Shown piece by piece: positions 19,995 to 29,431 of a DNA stretch of 61,933 nt. Origin of the DNA: an uncultured Pelagibacteraceae bacterium (GTDB lineage: Bacteria; Pseudomonadota; Alphaproteobacteria; Pelagibacterales; Pelagibacteraceae); contig CAJQRW010000030.1 in NCBI GenBank assembly GCA_905612415.1, forward strand, positions 1 to 61,933. The letters are read 5' to 3'. Below the pieces are notes generated by a model. It was not told the DNA's origin. It searched no databases and was given only the letters and a program-made list of their open reading frames with translations. Numbering within the stretch: the first letter of the stretch is position 1; each line of letters starts with the position of its first letter. The translations under genes and the position numbers were made by a program.

Positions 19995-21317
19995 TCACGC
20001 TTTCATTTTGTTTGTCAACCAGCTTGCATTTCTAAATAATCTTTCGTCATCATATAAGGATGATACAAGCTGTATTCCTATAGGAAGTTTATTTTTTCCT
20101 TTTAATAAAGGTAAACTAATGGATGGCATTCCACAGTATGTCCATACTGTGGAAAAAATTGGATCTCCTGTGGACTGTAAACCTTGTGGTGCTTCACCGT
20201 TAGCAGACGGAGTTAAGATTGCGTCATAATCGTGAAAAAATTGTTTAAAATAAGCATTAGCTACGTCAATCTTCAATAGAGCATTATTATATTCTATCGA
20301 GGTGTACTTCATTCCTCTTTCAATGGCTTCTATAATTTTATTACTTAACATATTTTTTGATTTTTTATATTCTTCTGAAAAAGATGCAGCCATGTCTGAT
20401 TCCATAATTATTTTATGCCATTCAGGTATTTTGGCAAAACCTTCTGGTAGCTCAATTTCATCTATTTGGCCTTTAAGTTCATCTTTTACTTCTTTAAATG
20501 CTTCAACCGCATCTTCATCTAATTTGTTCATAAATGGTAATTTAATATAAGCAAGCAAAGGTTCCATTGGTGGCTTTGTTTTACTTGCATTTAATAATTT
20601 AGGTTTCGGATTTAACGATGTGTCAGGGTCTTGTTTATCATAACCAATAAGCTGCTCGCTAATTAATGCTGCATCTTCAATAGAGTTAGCAAAAATTCCG
20701 ACGTGATCTAATGTTCTTGAAATTTGCATAACTAAATGGCGTGATATTAAACCTTTTGTAGGTTTGTAGCCCACTACACCACAATAAGAAGCTGGTCTAA
20801 TTACAGATCCGTTAGTTTGACTTCCAACAGCAAGCGGAACCATGTGTGATGCTACAGCTGCAGCTGAACCGCTCGATGATCCTCCTGGTGTTCTGCTTAA
20901 ATCATGTGGGTTTTTAGTTTTGCCAGGCGAATAATAAGCTAGTTCAGTTGTGACTGTTTTTCCCATGATGATTGCTCCTGCTTGTTTTAATTTAGATACA
21001 ACTGTACAGTCATTTAAACTCGGATTGTTTTTGTGAATTTTTGTACCATCTTCAGTTGGCATATCAACTGTATCAAAAATATCTTTAACACCTACTGGAA
21101 TTCCGTGAAGATCTCCATGTTGACCTGCTTGATGTAACACATCTGATTTTTTAGCTTGGGAAAGAGCAAGCTCTTCATCAAAAAATTGAAAGGCTTCTAC
21201 ATCTTTTTCTTTTTTTTTTATTTGCTCTATATAGTTTTTAACAAGATCTTCAGATGAAACTTCTCCTTTTTTTATAGCCTGAACCATTTCTACGGCTGAA
21301 TTTTTAATAGAAGGCAT
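19995..21317 (-). CDS. Amidase signature family protein
   Basis: GIPVGVKDIFDT, RTPGGSSSGSAAAVA, SQTNGSVIRPASYCGVVGYKPT. Confidence 0.92.
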   Translation of the reverse strand: MPSIKNSAVEMVQAIKKGEVSSEDLVKNYIEQIKKKEKDVEAFQFFDEELALSQAKKSDVLHQAGQHGDLHGIPVGVKDIFDTVDMPTEDGTKIHKNNPSLNDCTVVSKLKQAGAIIMGKTVTTELAYYSPGKTKNPHDLSRTPGGSSSGSAAAVASHMVPLAVGSQTNGSVIRPASYCGVVGYKPTKGLISRHLVMQISRTLDHVGIFANSIEDAALISEQLIGYDKQDPDTSLNPKPKLLNASKTKPPMEPLLAYIKLPFMNKLDEDAVEAFKEVKDELKGQIDEIELPEGFAKIPEWHKIIMESDMAASFSEEYKKSKNMLSNKIIEAIERGMKYTSIEYNNALLKIDVANAYFKQFFHDYDAILTPSANGEAPQGLQSTGDPIFSTVWTYCGMPSISLPLLKGKNKLPIGIQLVSSLYDDERLFRNASWLTNKMKA

Positions 21318-21322
21318 AAATA

Positions 21323-22669
21323 TTATTTACCTACACCAAAAAAGTAATCTGGTAAAAATAATGCGATTTGTGGAAAATTGTACATTAACACCATTGTAAA
21401 TATTACTATGAATAGATATGGAGCTATATTTTTAAATATATCTACTAATTCAATTTCATCACCAACCACTCCTTTTAAGTAGTAAGCTGCCATGGCCATG
21501 GGGGGCGTTAAAAATGAAGTCTGAAGATTCAATGCTATCAACATTGCAAAGAAATAAGGGTTAACTCCAAATGTATCAAGCATTGGTAAAAAAATTGGCA
21601 CAAATATAATTAATATTTCCGTCCATTCAAGAGGCCAACCAAGTAAAAAAATTATAATTTGAACTAATACAAGAAATTGCCATGGCTCTAAATTAAAGCC
21701 AAGTATCCAATTTTCTATAACAGTATGTCCACCTAAGTATGAAAAAACAGAAGCAAAAGTCCATGATCCAACAAATAGCCAGCAAACCATCGCAGTAGTT
21801 TTTGCTGTTAAAAATACAGATTGTTTTAAACCTTCGAAGGTTAGAGACTTATAACAGTATGCCAAAAACAAACCGCCTGATGCACCAATAGCTGCGGCTT
21901 CTGCGGGAGTAGCTAATCCTAATAAAATTGAACCAAGCACTGTAAAAATTAATAATGCCAGTGGGACAAATGAAGTTACTAGTTGTAAAATAATTACTTT
22001 TGTAGGGGGAATTTCTTCTTCAATTGGTTTAGGAGCTATACTTGGTTTAAAGAATGCATAACCAATAACATAAATCATATAAAAACCTGCAAGTATAAAT
22101 CCTGGAAATATTGCTGCAGCATAAAGTCTTAACGGAGATAACTCTGCTATCGCAGCATAAACAATAAGCATAATACTAGGAGGAATTAAAATACCAAGTG
22201 TTCCGCCTGCACAAATAACTCCTGCAGCAAATCCACGATCATAATTTGCTTTAACCATAGCTGGAAAAGCTAGCAAACCCATTAAGGTAACTACCGCACC
22301 TATAATACCACTCGCTGTTGCAAATATTGCACAAGTAGCAAGAGCTGCTACAGCCATTGATCCCGGAAGATGTCGTGTTGCCAATTGTAAACTAAAAAAT
22401 AAACGATTTACTATATTTGCTCTTTCAACTATATAACCCATAAATAAAAATAATGGTATGGCCACCAAAACATCGTTCTCCATAACAGAATAGGTATTCT
22501 GATTAAGTAAATAAAAAATTTTGTTAAGAAATAAATTTCCTTCTTCAAAATAAGCGTAGTACCCAAAACCTACCCCCATTGCTATTAGTGTAAATGCTAT
22601 AGGGAATCCTAGTAATACTAGGAAAATAAATATTGATAACATCATCATTGCAACTTGTGGATCTGTCAT
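21323..22669 (-). CDS. TRAP transporter large permease (DctM family)
   Basis: 448-aa multi-TM; GTLGILIPPSIMLIVYA motif; adjacent DctQ and DctP. Confidence 0.93.
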   Translation of the reverse strand: MTDPQVAMMMLSIFIFLVLLGFPIAFTLIAMGVGFGYYAYFEEGNLFLNKIFYLLNQNTYSVMENDVLVAIPLFLFMGYIVERANIVNRLFFSLQLATRHLPGSMAVAALATCAIFATASGIIGAVVTLMGLLAFPAMVKANYDRGFAAGVICAGGTLGILIPPSIMLIVYAAIAELSPLRLYAAAIFPGFILAGFYMIYVIGYAFFKPSIAPKPIEEEIPPTKVIILQLVTSFVPLALLIFTVLGSILLGLATPAEAAAIGASGGLFLAYCYKSLTFEGLKQSVFLTAKTTAMVCWLFVGSWTFASVFSYLGGHTVIENWILGFNLEPWQFLVLVQIIIFLLGWPLEWTEILIIFVPIFLPMLDTFGVNPYFFAMLIALNLQTSFLTPPMAMAAYYLKGVVGDEIELVDIFKNIAPYLFIVIFTMVLMYNFPQIALFLPDYFFGVGK

Positions 22670-22670
22670 C

Positions 22671-23264
22671 TTAATGTCCTAAAGCCTCTCTTTGTCTTTC
22701 TTCTTCTTTTTTTCTTGAAATTAAATCTTTTTCAGTTTCACGAACATCTTCGTGTCTTTGCAACCATTTACCATCTCTAATACAAAGAATACATCTCATA
22801 CATTCTGAGATCCCTTGCAAGATAAGTAGCCCACCAGCTAATGGGATTAAAGATTTGAAAAAATAAATTTGAATTCGAGCAGGACTATTCCAGCTAACTT
22901 CTTTATATCTCCAAGAGTCAGATGCAATTTCATAACCAAAATAAAATAAAGCTAACATTCCGGGAAAAAAGAAAAATATATAGAGCGTTAAATCAATCCG
23001 CGCCTGCACTTTAAATGGAAACAATCTATATAAAACATCACCTCTTACGTGAGCGTCTTGAGCTAATGCGTATGGTCCAGCCATTAAAAATAATGCACCA
23101 TACATTTGTACCATCATATCAAACGCCCAAACTGTAGGAGCATTTAAAACATAACGTACAAAAACTTCATATGTAACCGAAAGAGTTAAAATTAAGATAC
23201 ACCATCCAAAAGCTCTACCTATCCAGATACTTAAACTTTCAAAAAAATATATATATTTTTTCAT
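22671..23264 (-). CDS. TRAP transporter small permease (DctQ family)
   Basis: 4-TM protein between dctP and dctM. Confidence 0.9.
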   Translation of the reverse strand: MKKYIYFFESLSIWIGRAFGWCILILTLSVTYEVFVRYVLNAPTVWAFDMMVQMYGALFLMAGPYALAQDAHVRGDVLYRLFPFKVQARIDLTLYIFFFFPGMLALFYFGYEIASDSWRYKEVSWNSPARIQIYFFKSLIPLAGGLLILQGISECMRCILCIRDGKWLQRHEDVRETEKDLISRKKEEERQREALGH

Positions 23265-23283
23265 TTGATTTAGCTTAATTGAA

Positions 23284-23309
23284 AAGGGCGACTTTTAAAA
23301 GTCGCCCTT
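23284..23309 (-). terminator. Intercistronic hairpin between the TRAP binding protein and permeases
   Basis: Perfect 26-nt palindrome AAGGGCGACTTTTAAAAGTCGCCCTT followed by TTTTC on the minus strand. Confidence 0.75.
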
Positions 23310-23330
23310 AAAAAATTATTACTTGATTAC

Positions 23331-24476
23331 TTAAATAGCTTTTGCAGGATCACCGAAGTGGTGTCTATAAGCCATTCCATAATCAGGCTGGTTAAGCAAT
23401 AAGTAAGCCATAACTTTTTTAGCATATACTTTTTGAGAATCTACAACTTTTTTAAAGAAAGGATCACTCTTTGAAAATTTTGCAGTAATTACATCCCATG
23501 CTTTTAATTGGTCAGCCATAACACTGTCTGGTGTTCTATAAATGTTAACACCAAGCTTGTTTTTCAATTTAACAAGGTCATCGGCATACCTTAACGTGTT
23601 GTTCCAGAAGAAGTTAGAGTTTTCAGCTTCAGAAGCATACTCAAGAATTTTTTGTAATTCTGGAGCTAGACCATCAAATGTTTTCTTATTATATGTGATC
23701 TCAAAAGCTTCTTGTGATTGGTGAAAACTTGCTAAGTGATAATGTTTTGATACATCTTGCATACCAAAGTCACTATCAGAAGTTGGGTTATTAAACTCAG
23801 CAGCATCAATTAATCCACTCTTCATTGCTGCTTGAATTTCTCCACCTGGTAGTTGAACAACTGACATTCCCATTTCTCCAAGAACGTCTGCAGCTAATCC
23901 CACAGTACGATATTTCAAACCTTTCATTTGAGAAGAGTTTTTAATTTGCTCTTTAAACCATCCTAGTGGTTGAGCTGGCATTGCACTATTGAAGAAGCTA
24001 ACAACGTTTAATCCTAAAGTACCCATTAGCTCATTAAATAATCCTCTACCGCCACCATAATGAATCCAACCTAACATCTCATTTGCGCTCCAACCCCAAC
24101 ATGGGCCAGTTCCAAAAAGAGACGCGGCAGCTGATTTACTGTACCAATATGCTGGTACATAATGAGCTCCATCTAGAACTCCTCTGTGAACAGCATCTTG
24201 CATTTGACTAGTTTTCACTACAGAATTCACAGGTAGTAAATCTATTTTTAAACTACCTCCAGACATTTCGTTAACTCTTTTAACGTATGCTTGAGCATTC
24301 TCTAGAAAAATTCCCCCACCCCAAGCAGCTTGTACTTTTAAAGTAGTTGCAGCTTTGGCGATTGAAGGCATAGCTAGTGTTGCGGCAGCAACAGCACTTG
24401 TTGCAGCAGCAGCTTTAAAGAATTTACGTCTTGAAGGAGTTTTTATTCCTTTTAACGTTTTATCTTTTTTTGACAT
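23331..24476 (-). CDS. TRAP transporter substrate-binding protein with twin-arginine-like signal
   Basis: SRRKFFKAAAATSAVAAATLAMPSIAKA signal; DctP-like body; AGGAGG upstream (revcomp of 24484-24489). Confidence 0.92.
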   Translation of the reverse strand: MSKKDKTLKGIKTPSRRKFFKAAAATSAVAAATLAMPSIAKAATTLKVQAAWGGGIFLENAQAYVKRVNEMSGGSLKIDLLPVNSVVKTSQMQDAVHRGVLDGAHYVPAYWYSKSAAASLFGTGPCWGWSANEMLGWIHYGGGRGLFNELMGTLGLNVVSFFNSAMPAQPLGWFKEQIKNSSQMKGLKYRTVGLAADVLGEMGMSVVQLPGGEIQAAMKSGLIDAAEFNNPTSDSDFGMQDVSKHYHLASFHQSQEAFEITYNKKTFDGLAPELQKILEYASEAENSNFFWNNTLRYADDLVKLKNKLGVNIYRTPDSVMADQLKAWDVITAKFSKSDPFFKKVVDSQKVYAKKVMAYLLLNQPDYGMAYRHHFGDPAKAI

Positions 24477-24641
24477 ATATTTTTCCTCCTAATTGTCTTT
24501 TACTTTTTCTTTATTAACTTACATAAATTAGATCACAGAAAAATTTTAGAGTCTTTATAAATTTTGTAGAAAATTTTAAAAAAATAGCCTTAAAAGTTAT
24601 AAAAAAATACAAATACAATTTTTAATTGAATCTAATTATTT

Positions 24642-25826
24642 TTAGCTATAAATATTTTCGATACACATAGCAATTCCCATGCCGCCGCCAATGCACAAAG
24701 TTGCTAATCCTTTTTTTACTTTTCTTTTTTTCATTTCATGGATAAGAGTGACTAAAATGCGAGCTCCAGAAGCTCCTATTGGATGTCCCAAAGCTATTGA
24801 TCCACCATTAACATTAACTTTTTCTTCAGATAAACCTAAATCTTTAATTACCGCCAAACTTTGCGCAGCAAATGCTTCGTTTGATTCTATTAAATCTAAA
24901 TCTTTCATTTCCCAGCCTGCTTTTTCTAAAGCTTTTTTAGATGATGGTATTGGTCCCGATCCCATGAGGGATGGGTCAACTCCACATGTAGCCCATGAAA
25001 CAATTTTTACCAACGGATTTAAATTTCTTTTTTTAGCTTCATTTTCTCTCATTAAAATTACTGCAGCAGCTCCATCATTAATCCCTGAAGCATTTCCAGG
25101 AGTTACTGAGCCACCATCTTTAAATGATGATTTTAACTTTGCAAGTCGTTCTAAAGTCATCCCAGGTCTCGGATGTTCATCAACTTTCAATTTATTTTCA
25201 CCTTTAAAAATTACTGGAATAATTTCGTCATTAAACTTTCCATCTTTCTGTGCCTTTTCCGCTTTAAGCTGTGAAGATAAGGCAAAATTATCTTGTTCTT
25301 TTTTTGTAATTTGCCACTTAGTAGCAATATTTTCTGCCGTAATCCCCATATGGTATCCATTAAACTTATCCCAGAGTCCATCTTTAATCATCGTGTCTAT
25401 AAGTTTTGTTTCGTCTAATTTTTTATTTTCCCTGTAATAAATTGCGTGTGGTGCATTGGTCATACTTTCTTGACCTCCTGCAATTATTATTTTAGAATCA
25501 TTTGATATAATTGATTGATATCCAGCTGCAACTGATCTTAATCCTGATCCACAAACTTGATTTATTACATAAGCAGTTTTTTCAACTGGTAAACCAGCTT
25601 GAATTGCAACTTGTCGTGCTGGATTTTGTCCGGTAGCAGCAGTCAATACTTGACCCATTATTAATTCATCAACATCATTAGGTTTTAAGTTTGATTTTTC
25701 TATCACAGCTTTTGTCACTAAAGTTCCAAGATCACTTGCTTGCATTTCTTTCAATGATCCTCGGAATGTTCCAATTGGTGTTCTTACTGCTGCAGTTATT
25801 ACTATATTTTTAATATCGTTAGGCAT
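24642..25826 (-). CDS. Acetyl-CoA acetyltransferase (thiolase)
   Basis: VCGSGLRSVAAG, NVNGGSIALGHPIGASGAR, LCIGGGMGIAM. Confidence 0.95.
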   Translation of the reverse strand: MPNDIKNIVITAAVRTPIGTFRGSLKEMQASDLGTLVTKAVIEKSNLKPNDVDELIMGQVLTAATGQNPARQVAIQAGLPVEKTAYVINQVCGSGLRSVAAGYQSIISNDSKIIIAGGQESMTNAPHAIYYRENKKLDETKLIDTMIKDGLWDKFNGYHMGITAENIATKWQITKKEQDNFALSSQLKAEKAQKDGKFNDEIIPVIFKGENKLKVDEHPRPGMTLERLAKLKSSFKDGGSVTPGNASGINDGAAAVILMRENEAKKRNLNPLVKIVSWATCGVDPSLMGSGPIPSSKKALEKAGWEMKDLDLIESNEAFAAQSLAVIKDLGLSEEKVNVNGGSIALGHPIGASGARILVTLIHEMKKRKVKKGLATLCIGGGMGIAMCIENIYS

Positions 25827-25895
25827 TTATTTTTATCATTAACACTTTAATATATTTAATTTATTATATGTCAATTATGCGTAACATACATGGAT

Positions 25896-26849
25896 TTAGT
25901 TTACCTGGTTTTTACACTTTCCTGTTTGAAAAAAATCTTTCATATTATCAACAGCAAGATTCGCCATTGCAGTTCGAGTTTTTTTTGTTGCACTGCCTAA
26001 ATGAGGTAAGACAAAAACATTAGGTAAGACTAAATACCCAGGATGAATATTAGGCTCTCCATTATAGACATCGATTCCCAAAGAATAGATTTTTCCATTC
26101 TTAAGCGCTTCTACCATAGCTTCGTCATCTATCATATCACCTCTAGCACTGTTTGAGATTACGGCTCCATCTGGAAAAAATTTTATAGCTTCTTTATTAA
26201 TAATATGTTTTGTTTCTTCAGTTGCTGGACAATTGATAGAAAAAAAATCAGAAACTGATAATAAGCTTTCTAAAGATTTATGATAAATAGCGTCTTTCTC
26301 TAGTTCTTTACTCAATCTTGATCTATTAAAATAGTGAATTGACATTCCAAATGATCTTGCTCTTTCTGCAACAGCTCTTCCTATTCTTCCCATTCCTAAA
26401 ATTCCTAATCTTGATCCAGTCAATTGTTTTCCCATTAAAAAATCAGCTGTCCACTTCCAATTTTTAGTATGCACTGCCTTTATCCCTTCTGTAGCTCTTC
26501 TAGCTGCCCCCAAAAGAATAAGCATAGCAATTTCTGCTGTAGCATCTGTTAAAACATCTGGAGTATTAGTAACCGCTATATTTCTTTTTTTTGCTGCGTT
26601 AATATCGATATTACCGAAACCTACTGCAAAATTTGAGATAATTTTTATTTTATCTGAAAGTTTTGAAATTACATCGGCATCTATTTTTTCTGTAAGTGAA
26701 GACAAAATACCATCACAGTCTTCACTTTTTTTTATCAACTCATCTTTTGTTAACAAATCATCTTTTTTGTTTAATTTAGTTTCAAATATTTTTGAAGCTA
26801 ACTCTTCACTTGATTTAATTAGTTTTCTGGTAATTAAAATTTTTTTCAT
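25896..26849 (-). CDS. D-2-hydroxyacid dehydrogenase (glyoxylate/hydroxypyruvate reductase-like)
   Basis: GILGMGRIGRAVAERA, NSARGDMIDDEAMVEAL, LPHLGSATKKTR. Confidence 0.9.
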   Translation of the reverse strand: MKKILITRKLIKSSEELASKIFETKLNKKDDLLTKDELIKKSEDCDGILSSLTEKIDADVISKLSDKIKIISNFAVGFGNIDINAAKKRNIAVTNTPDVLTDATAEIAMLILLGAARRATEGIKAVHTKNWKWTADFLMGKQLTGSRLGILGMGRIGRAVAERARSFGMSIHYFNRSRLSKELEKDAIYHKSLESLLSVSDFFSINCPATEETKHIINKEAIKFFPDGAVISNSARGDMIDDEAMVEALKNGKIYSLGIDVYNGEPNIHPGYLVLPNVFVLPHLGSATKKTRTAMANLAVDNMKDFFQTGKCKNQVN

Positions 26850-28153
26850 ATCCTTTCCAGAATTTTAGGTTTTGGGCCGCCAGTATACCAATCAATAATT
26901 TCAACAGTATGCAAAATTGGAATTTTAGTTGCATTTGAGATCTGTGAAATACAACCCACATTACCAGTTGAAATAATTTCAGGTTTAATTTTCTCAATAT
27001 TTGAAATCTTATTTTTTAATAATTTTTTAGCAATATCACTTTGTAGTAAATTATAAGTTCCTGCTGAACCGCAACAAATATGACCATCAGGTATTTCTAT
27101 AACTTCATTTCCTGTTTTTTTTATTAAATTCATCGGTTCCTTATGTATTTTTTGACCATGCTGCATTGAGCAAGCTGAATGATAAGCAATTTTATATTTT
27201 TTTTCTATTTTTTTATTTTTAATAAAGTTAAGTTTTACGTTTCCATCTAAGTATTCAGATATATCTTTGGTTAACTCGGATATTTTTTTAGCTTTTTTCT
27301 TAAAATCTTTATCTGATCTAAAAATAAAACCATAATCTTTAAGTGTAGTTCCGCATCCAGAAGTATTAGAAATTATTGCATCTAACCCATTATTTAAATA
27401 TTCGTCATACCAGATAGTAATATTATTTTTAAAAACTTCTTTTGACTTTTTTTCTTTTCCTAAATGGTGATCTAATGAACCACAGCAATTAACAGACTTA
27501 GGAACAATTACCTCAACTCCATGACGGTTTAATAATCTTATTGTTGCTTCATTAATTTGTGGAGAAATAACTTTCTGCACACAACCAGTTAGTAAAGCAA
27601 TTCTTGCTACAGGTTTTTTCCTTTTTTCTGCTGGATATAAAGTCATTTGTGGAAGAGTTTTTTTTGGAAATTTTACTGGCATTAAATTCATCATCTCTCT
27701 TATTTTTTTTGGAAACAAAAATCCTAATGGTTTAACGAATAAAGTTATAATAGAAATAATTCTAAAATTAAATGTGCTTGTTAAAACCCAAGATAAAAAA
27801 TTTCTTAGAAATCGATCATAAAGAGGTCTTGTATAAGTTTTTTCTATATGATTTCTTCCATGATCAATCAGATGCATATAATTAACACCCGACGGACATG
27901 TTGTCATGCAACTATAGCATGACAAGCATCTATCAATATGTTTAACAATATTTTCATTAGCTGGTTTGTTATTTTCTAACATATCTTTAATTAAATATAT
28001 TCGACCTCTTGGTCCATCTAATTCATCTCCTAATAGTTCGTAGGTTGGGCACGTAGCGTTGCAGAAACCACAGTGAACACATTTTCTTAAAATTTTTTCA
28101 CTTGATTTATTTTTTGCATCACCAAGCTGCTTTTCTGAAAAATTAGTCTCCAT
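26846..28153 (-). CDS. glcF: Glycolate oxidase iron-sulfur subunit
   Basis: CVHCGFCNATCPTY, CLSCYSCMTTCPSG, CCG motifs; linked to glcE/glcD. Confidence 0.93.
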   Translation of the reverse strand: METNFSEKQLGDAKNKSSEKILRKCVHCGFCNATCPTYELLGDELDGPRGRIYLIKDMLENNKPANENIVKHIDRCLSCYSCMTTCPSGVNYMHLIDHGRNHIEKTYTRPLYDRFLRNFLSWVLTSTFNFRIISIITLFVKPLGFLFPKKIREMMNLMPVKFPKKTLPQMTLYPAEKRKKPVARIALLTGCVQKVISPQINEATIRLLNRHGVEVIVPKSVNCCGSLDHHLGKEKKSKEVFKNNITIWYDEYLNNGLDAIISNTSGCGTTLKDYGFIFRSDKDFKKKAKKISELTKDISEYLDGNVKLNFIKNKKIEKKYKIAYHSACSMQHGQKIHKEPMNLIKKTGNEVIEIPDGHICCGSAGTYNLLQSDIAKKLLKNKISNIEKIKPEIISTGNVGCISQISNATKIPILHTVEIIDWYTGGPKPKILERI

Positions 28154-29431
28154 TTATATTCCTGTATACATTTTTCCTGGGTTAAGTATTCTCTTAGGAT
28201 CAAAACTTTTTTTAATGCTTTCGGATATACTAAATCTATTTCTCTCAATGGTAAATACATCCTCAACGTAAGGCAAATAATCAGAGTTTTTTATCATAGA
28301 AACATACCCTCCACATCTGACTACTTTTTTTCGTATTGAATTAAACATTGGTTCAGTTAATTCACATGCCTCCACCCAAATTAAAGCACCTCCCCAGTCC
28401 AAACAAAATTTAAAATTTTTAGGTAGTTGATATATTATTTGGTTACAATTTGATGGTGGAATTACTATTCTCAATATATTATTATTTGTTTTAGAAAAAA
28501 CCTCTAAATTTTTTATTTTTTTCCAAAAAATTTCTGACTGTAATGTTTCAAGTACTGATATATTTAAATAAGAAGTATTTAGTTCTTTATTCAAATTTTT
28601 TATTCTTTGATTTATAGATTTTTTTGATCCTTCAATTCTAATCGCAGTTATAGACCCTTCTTCTTTAAGGTCGTTAAGTTTAAATGTTTTTTTAATATCC
28701 ATTTGGCATTTATTACAAATTGGATCTATTGGTAAAAAAGATGCTCCAGAAATATCATGTGGAGAGCTAACTGCTTTTTGAAGATAACTAAGTGATAAAT
28801 TAATATCTAAATTATGAATCACTAAAGTTGTGCTTTCTTCTGGGGCAGGTAGTACTTTAAAGGTAATTTCAGTTAATGCAGCCAAAGTTCCATATGAACC
28901 GCAGATTAATTTGCTTAAATCATAACCTGTAACATTTTTAACTACTGTTCCTCCTGATTTTATTATTTCACCGCGACCATTGACTGCTTTAAAACCTAAG
29001 ACATGATCTCTTACACTTCCTACTTTAAACCTACGTGGACCAGATAAATTGCAGGAGACTTGTCCTGCAGCTGTTCCATAATCACTTTTACCCAAAAATA
29101 AGTATCCAAAGTCAATGGGTTCAAAAGCTAGCTGTTGTTTATTTTTCTTTAATTCACTTTCAATTTCATTGACACTTGTTCCAGCTTTTACTTTTATATA
29201 AAGTTCACCAGGTAGATACTCTATAATGCCACTTAACTTTGATAGATTTAAAATTTTGGCACACTGAAGAATTTTTCCAATTTTTTTTTTAGAACCTGAG
29301 CCTATTATTTCTATAGGTGTGCTTTTTTTATAAAATTTTTTAATTATTTCTGCTACTTCTTTTTCTTTTTTTGGATATAAAGTATCAGAATCTTGGAATG
29401 TCTGGAAATCTTGTTTTTCCTCCATGGACAT
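28154..29431 (-). CDS. glcE: Glycolate oxidase FAD-binding subunit (start uncertain; overlaps glcD)
   Basis: FAD_binding_4-like SGGTVVKNVTGYDLSKLICGSYGTLAALTEITFKVLP. Confidence 0.9.
   Translation of the reverse strand: MSMEEKQDFQTFQDSDTLYPKKEKEVAEIIKKFYKKSTPIEIIGSGSKKKIGKILQCAKILNLSKLSGIIEYLPGELYIKVKAGTSVNEIESELKKNKQQLAFEPIDFGYLFLGKSDYGTAAGQVSCNLSGPRRFKVGSVRDHVLGFKAVNGRGEIIKSGGTVVKNVTGYDLSKLICGSYGTLAALTEITFKVLPAPEESTTLVIHNLDINLSLSYLQKAVSSPHDISGASFLPIDPICNKCQMDIKKTFKLNDLKEEGSITAIRIEGSKKSINQRIKNLNKELNTSYLNISVLETLQSEIFWKKIKNLEVFSKTNNNILRIVIPPSNCNQIIYQLPKNFKFCLDWGGALIWVEACELTEPMFNSIRKKVVRCGGYVSMIKNSDYLPYVEDVFTIERNRFSISESIKKSFDPKRILNPGKMYTGI

Noticed and set aside
24679-25437. 252-aa plus-strand ORF antisense to the thiolase
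   Set aside because: Entirely antisense to a confidently identified thiolase; no recognisable domain; long antisense frames are expected opposite AT-rich coding sequence
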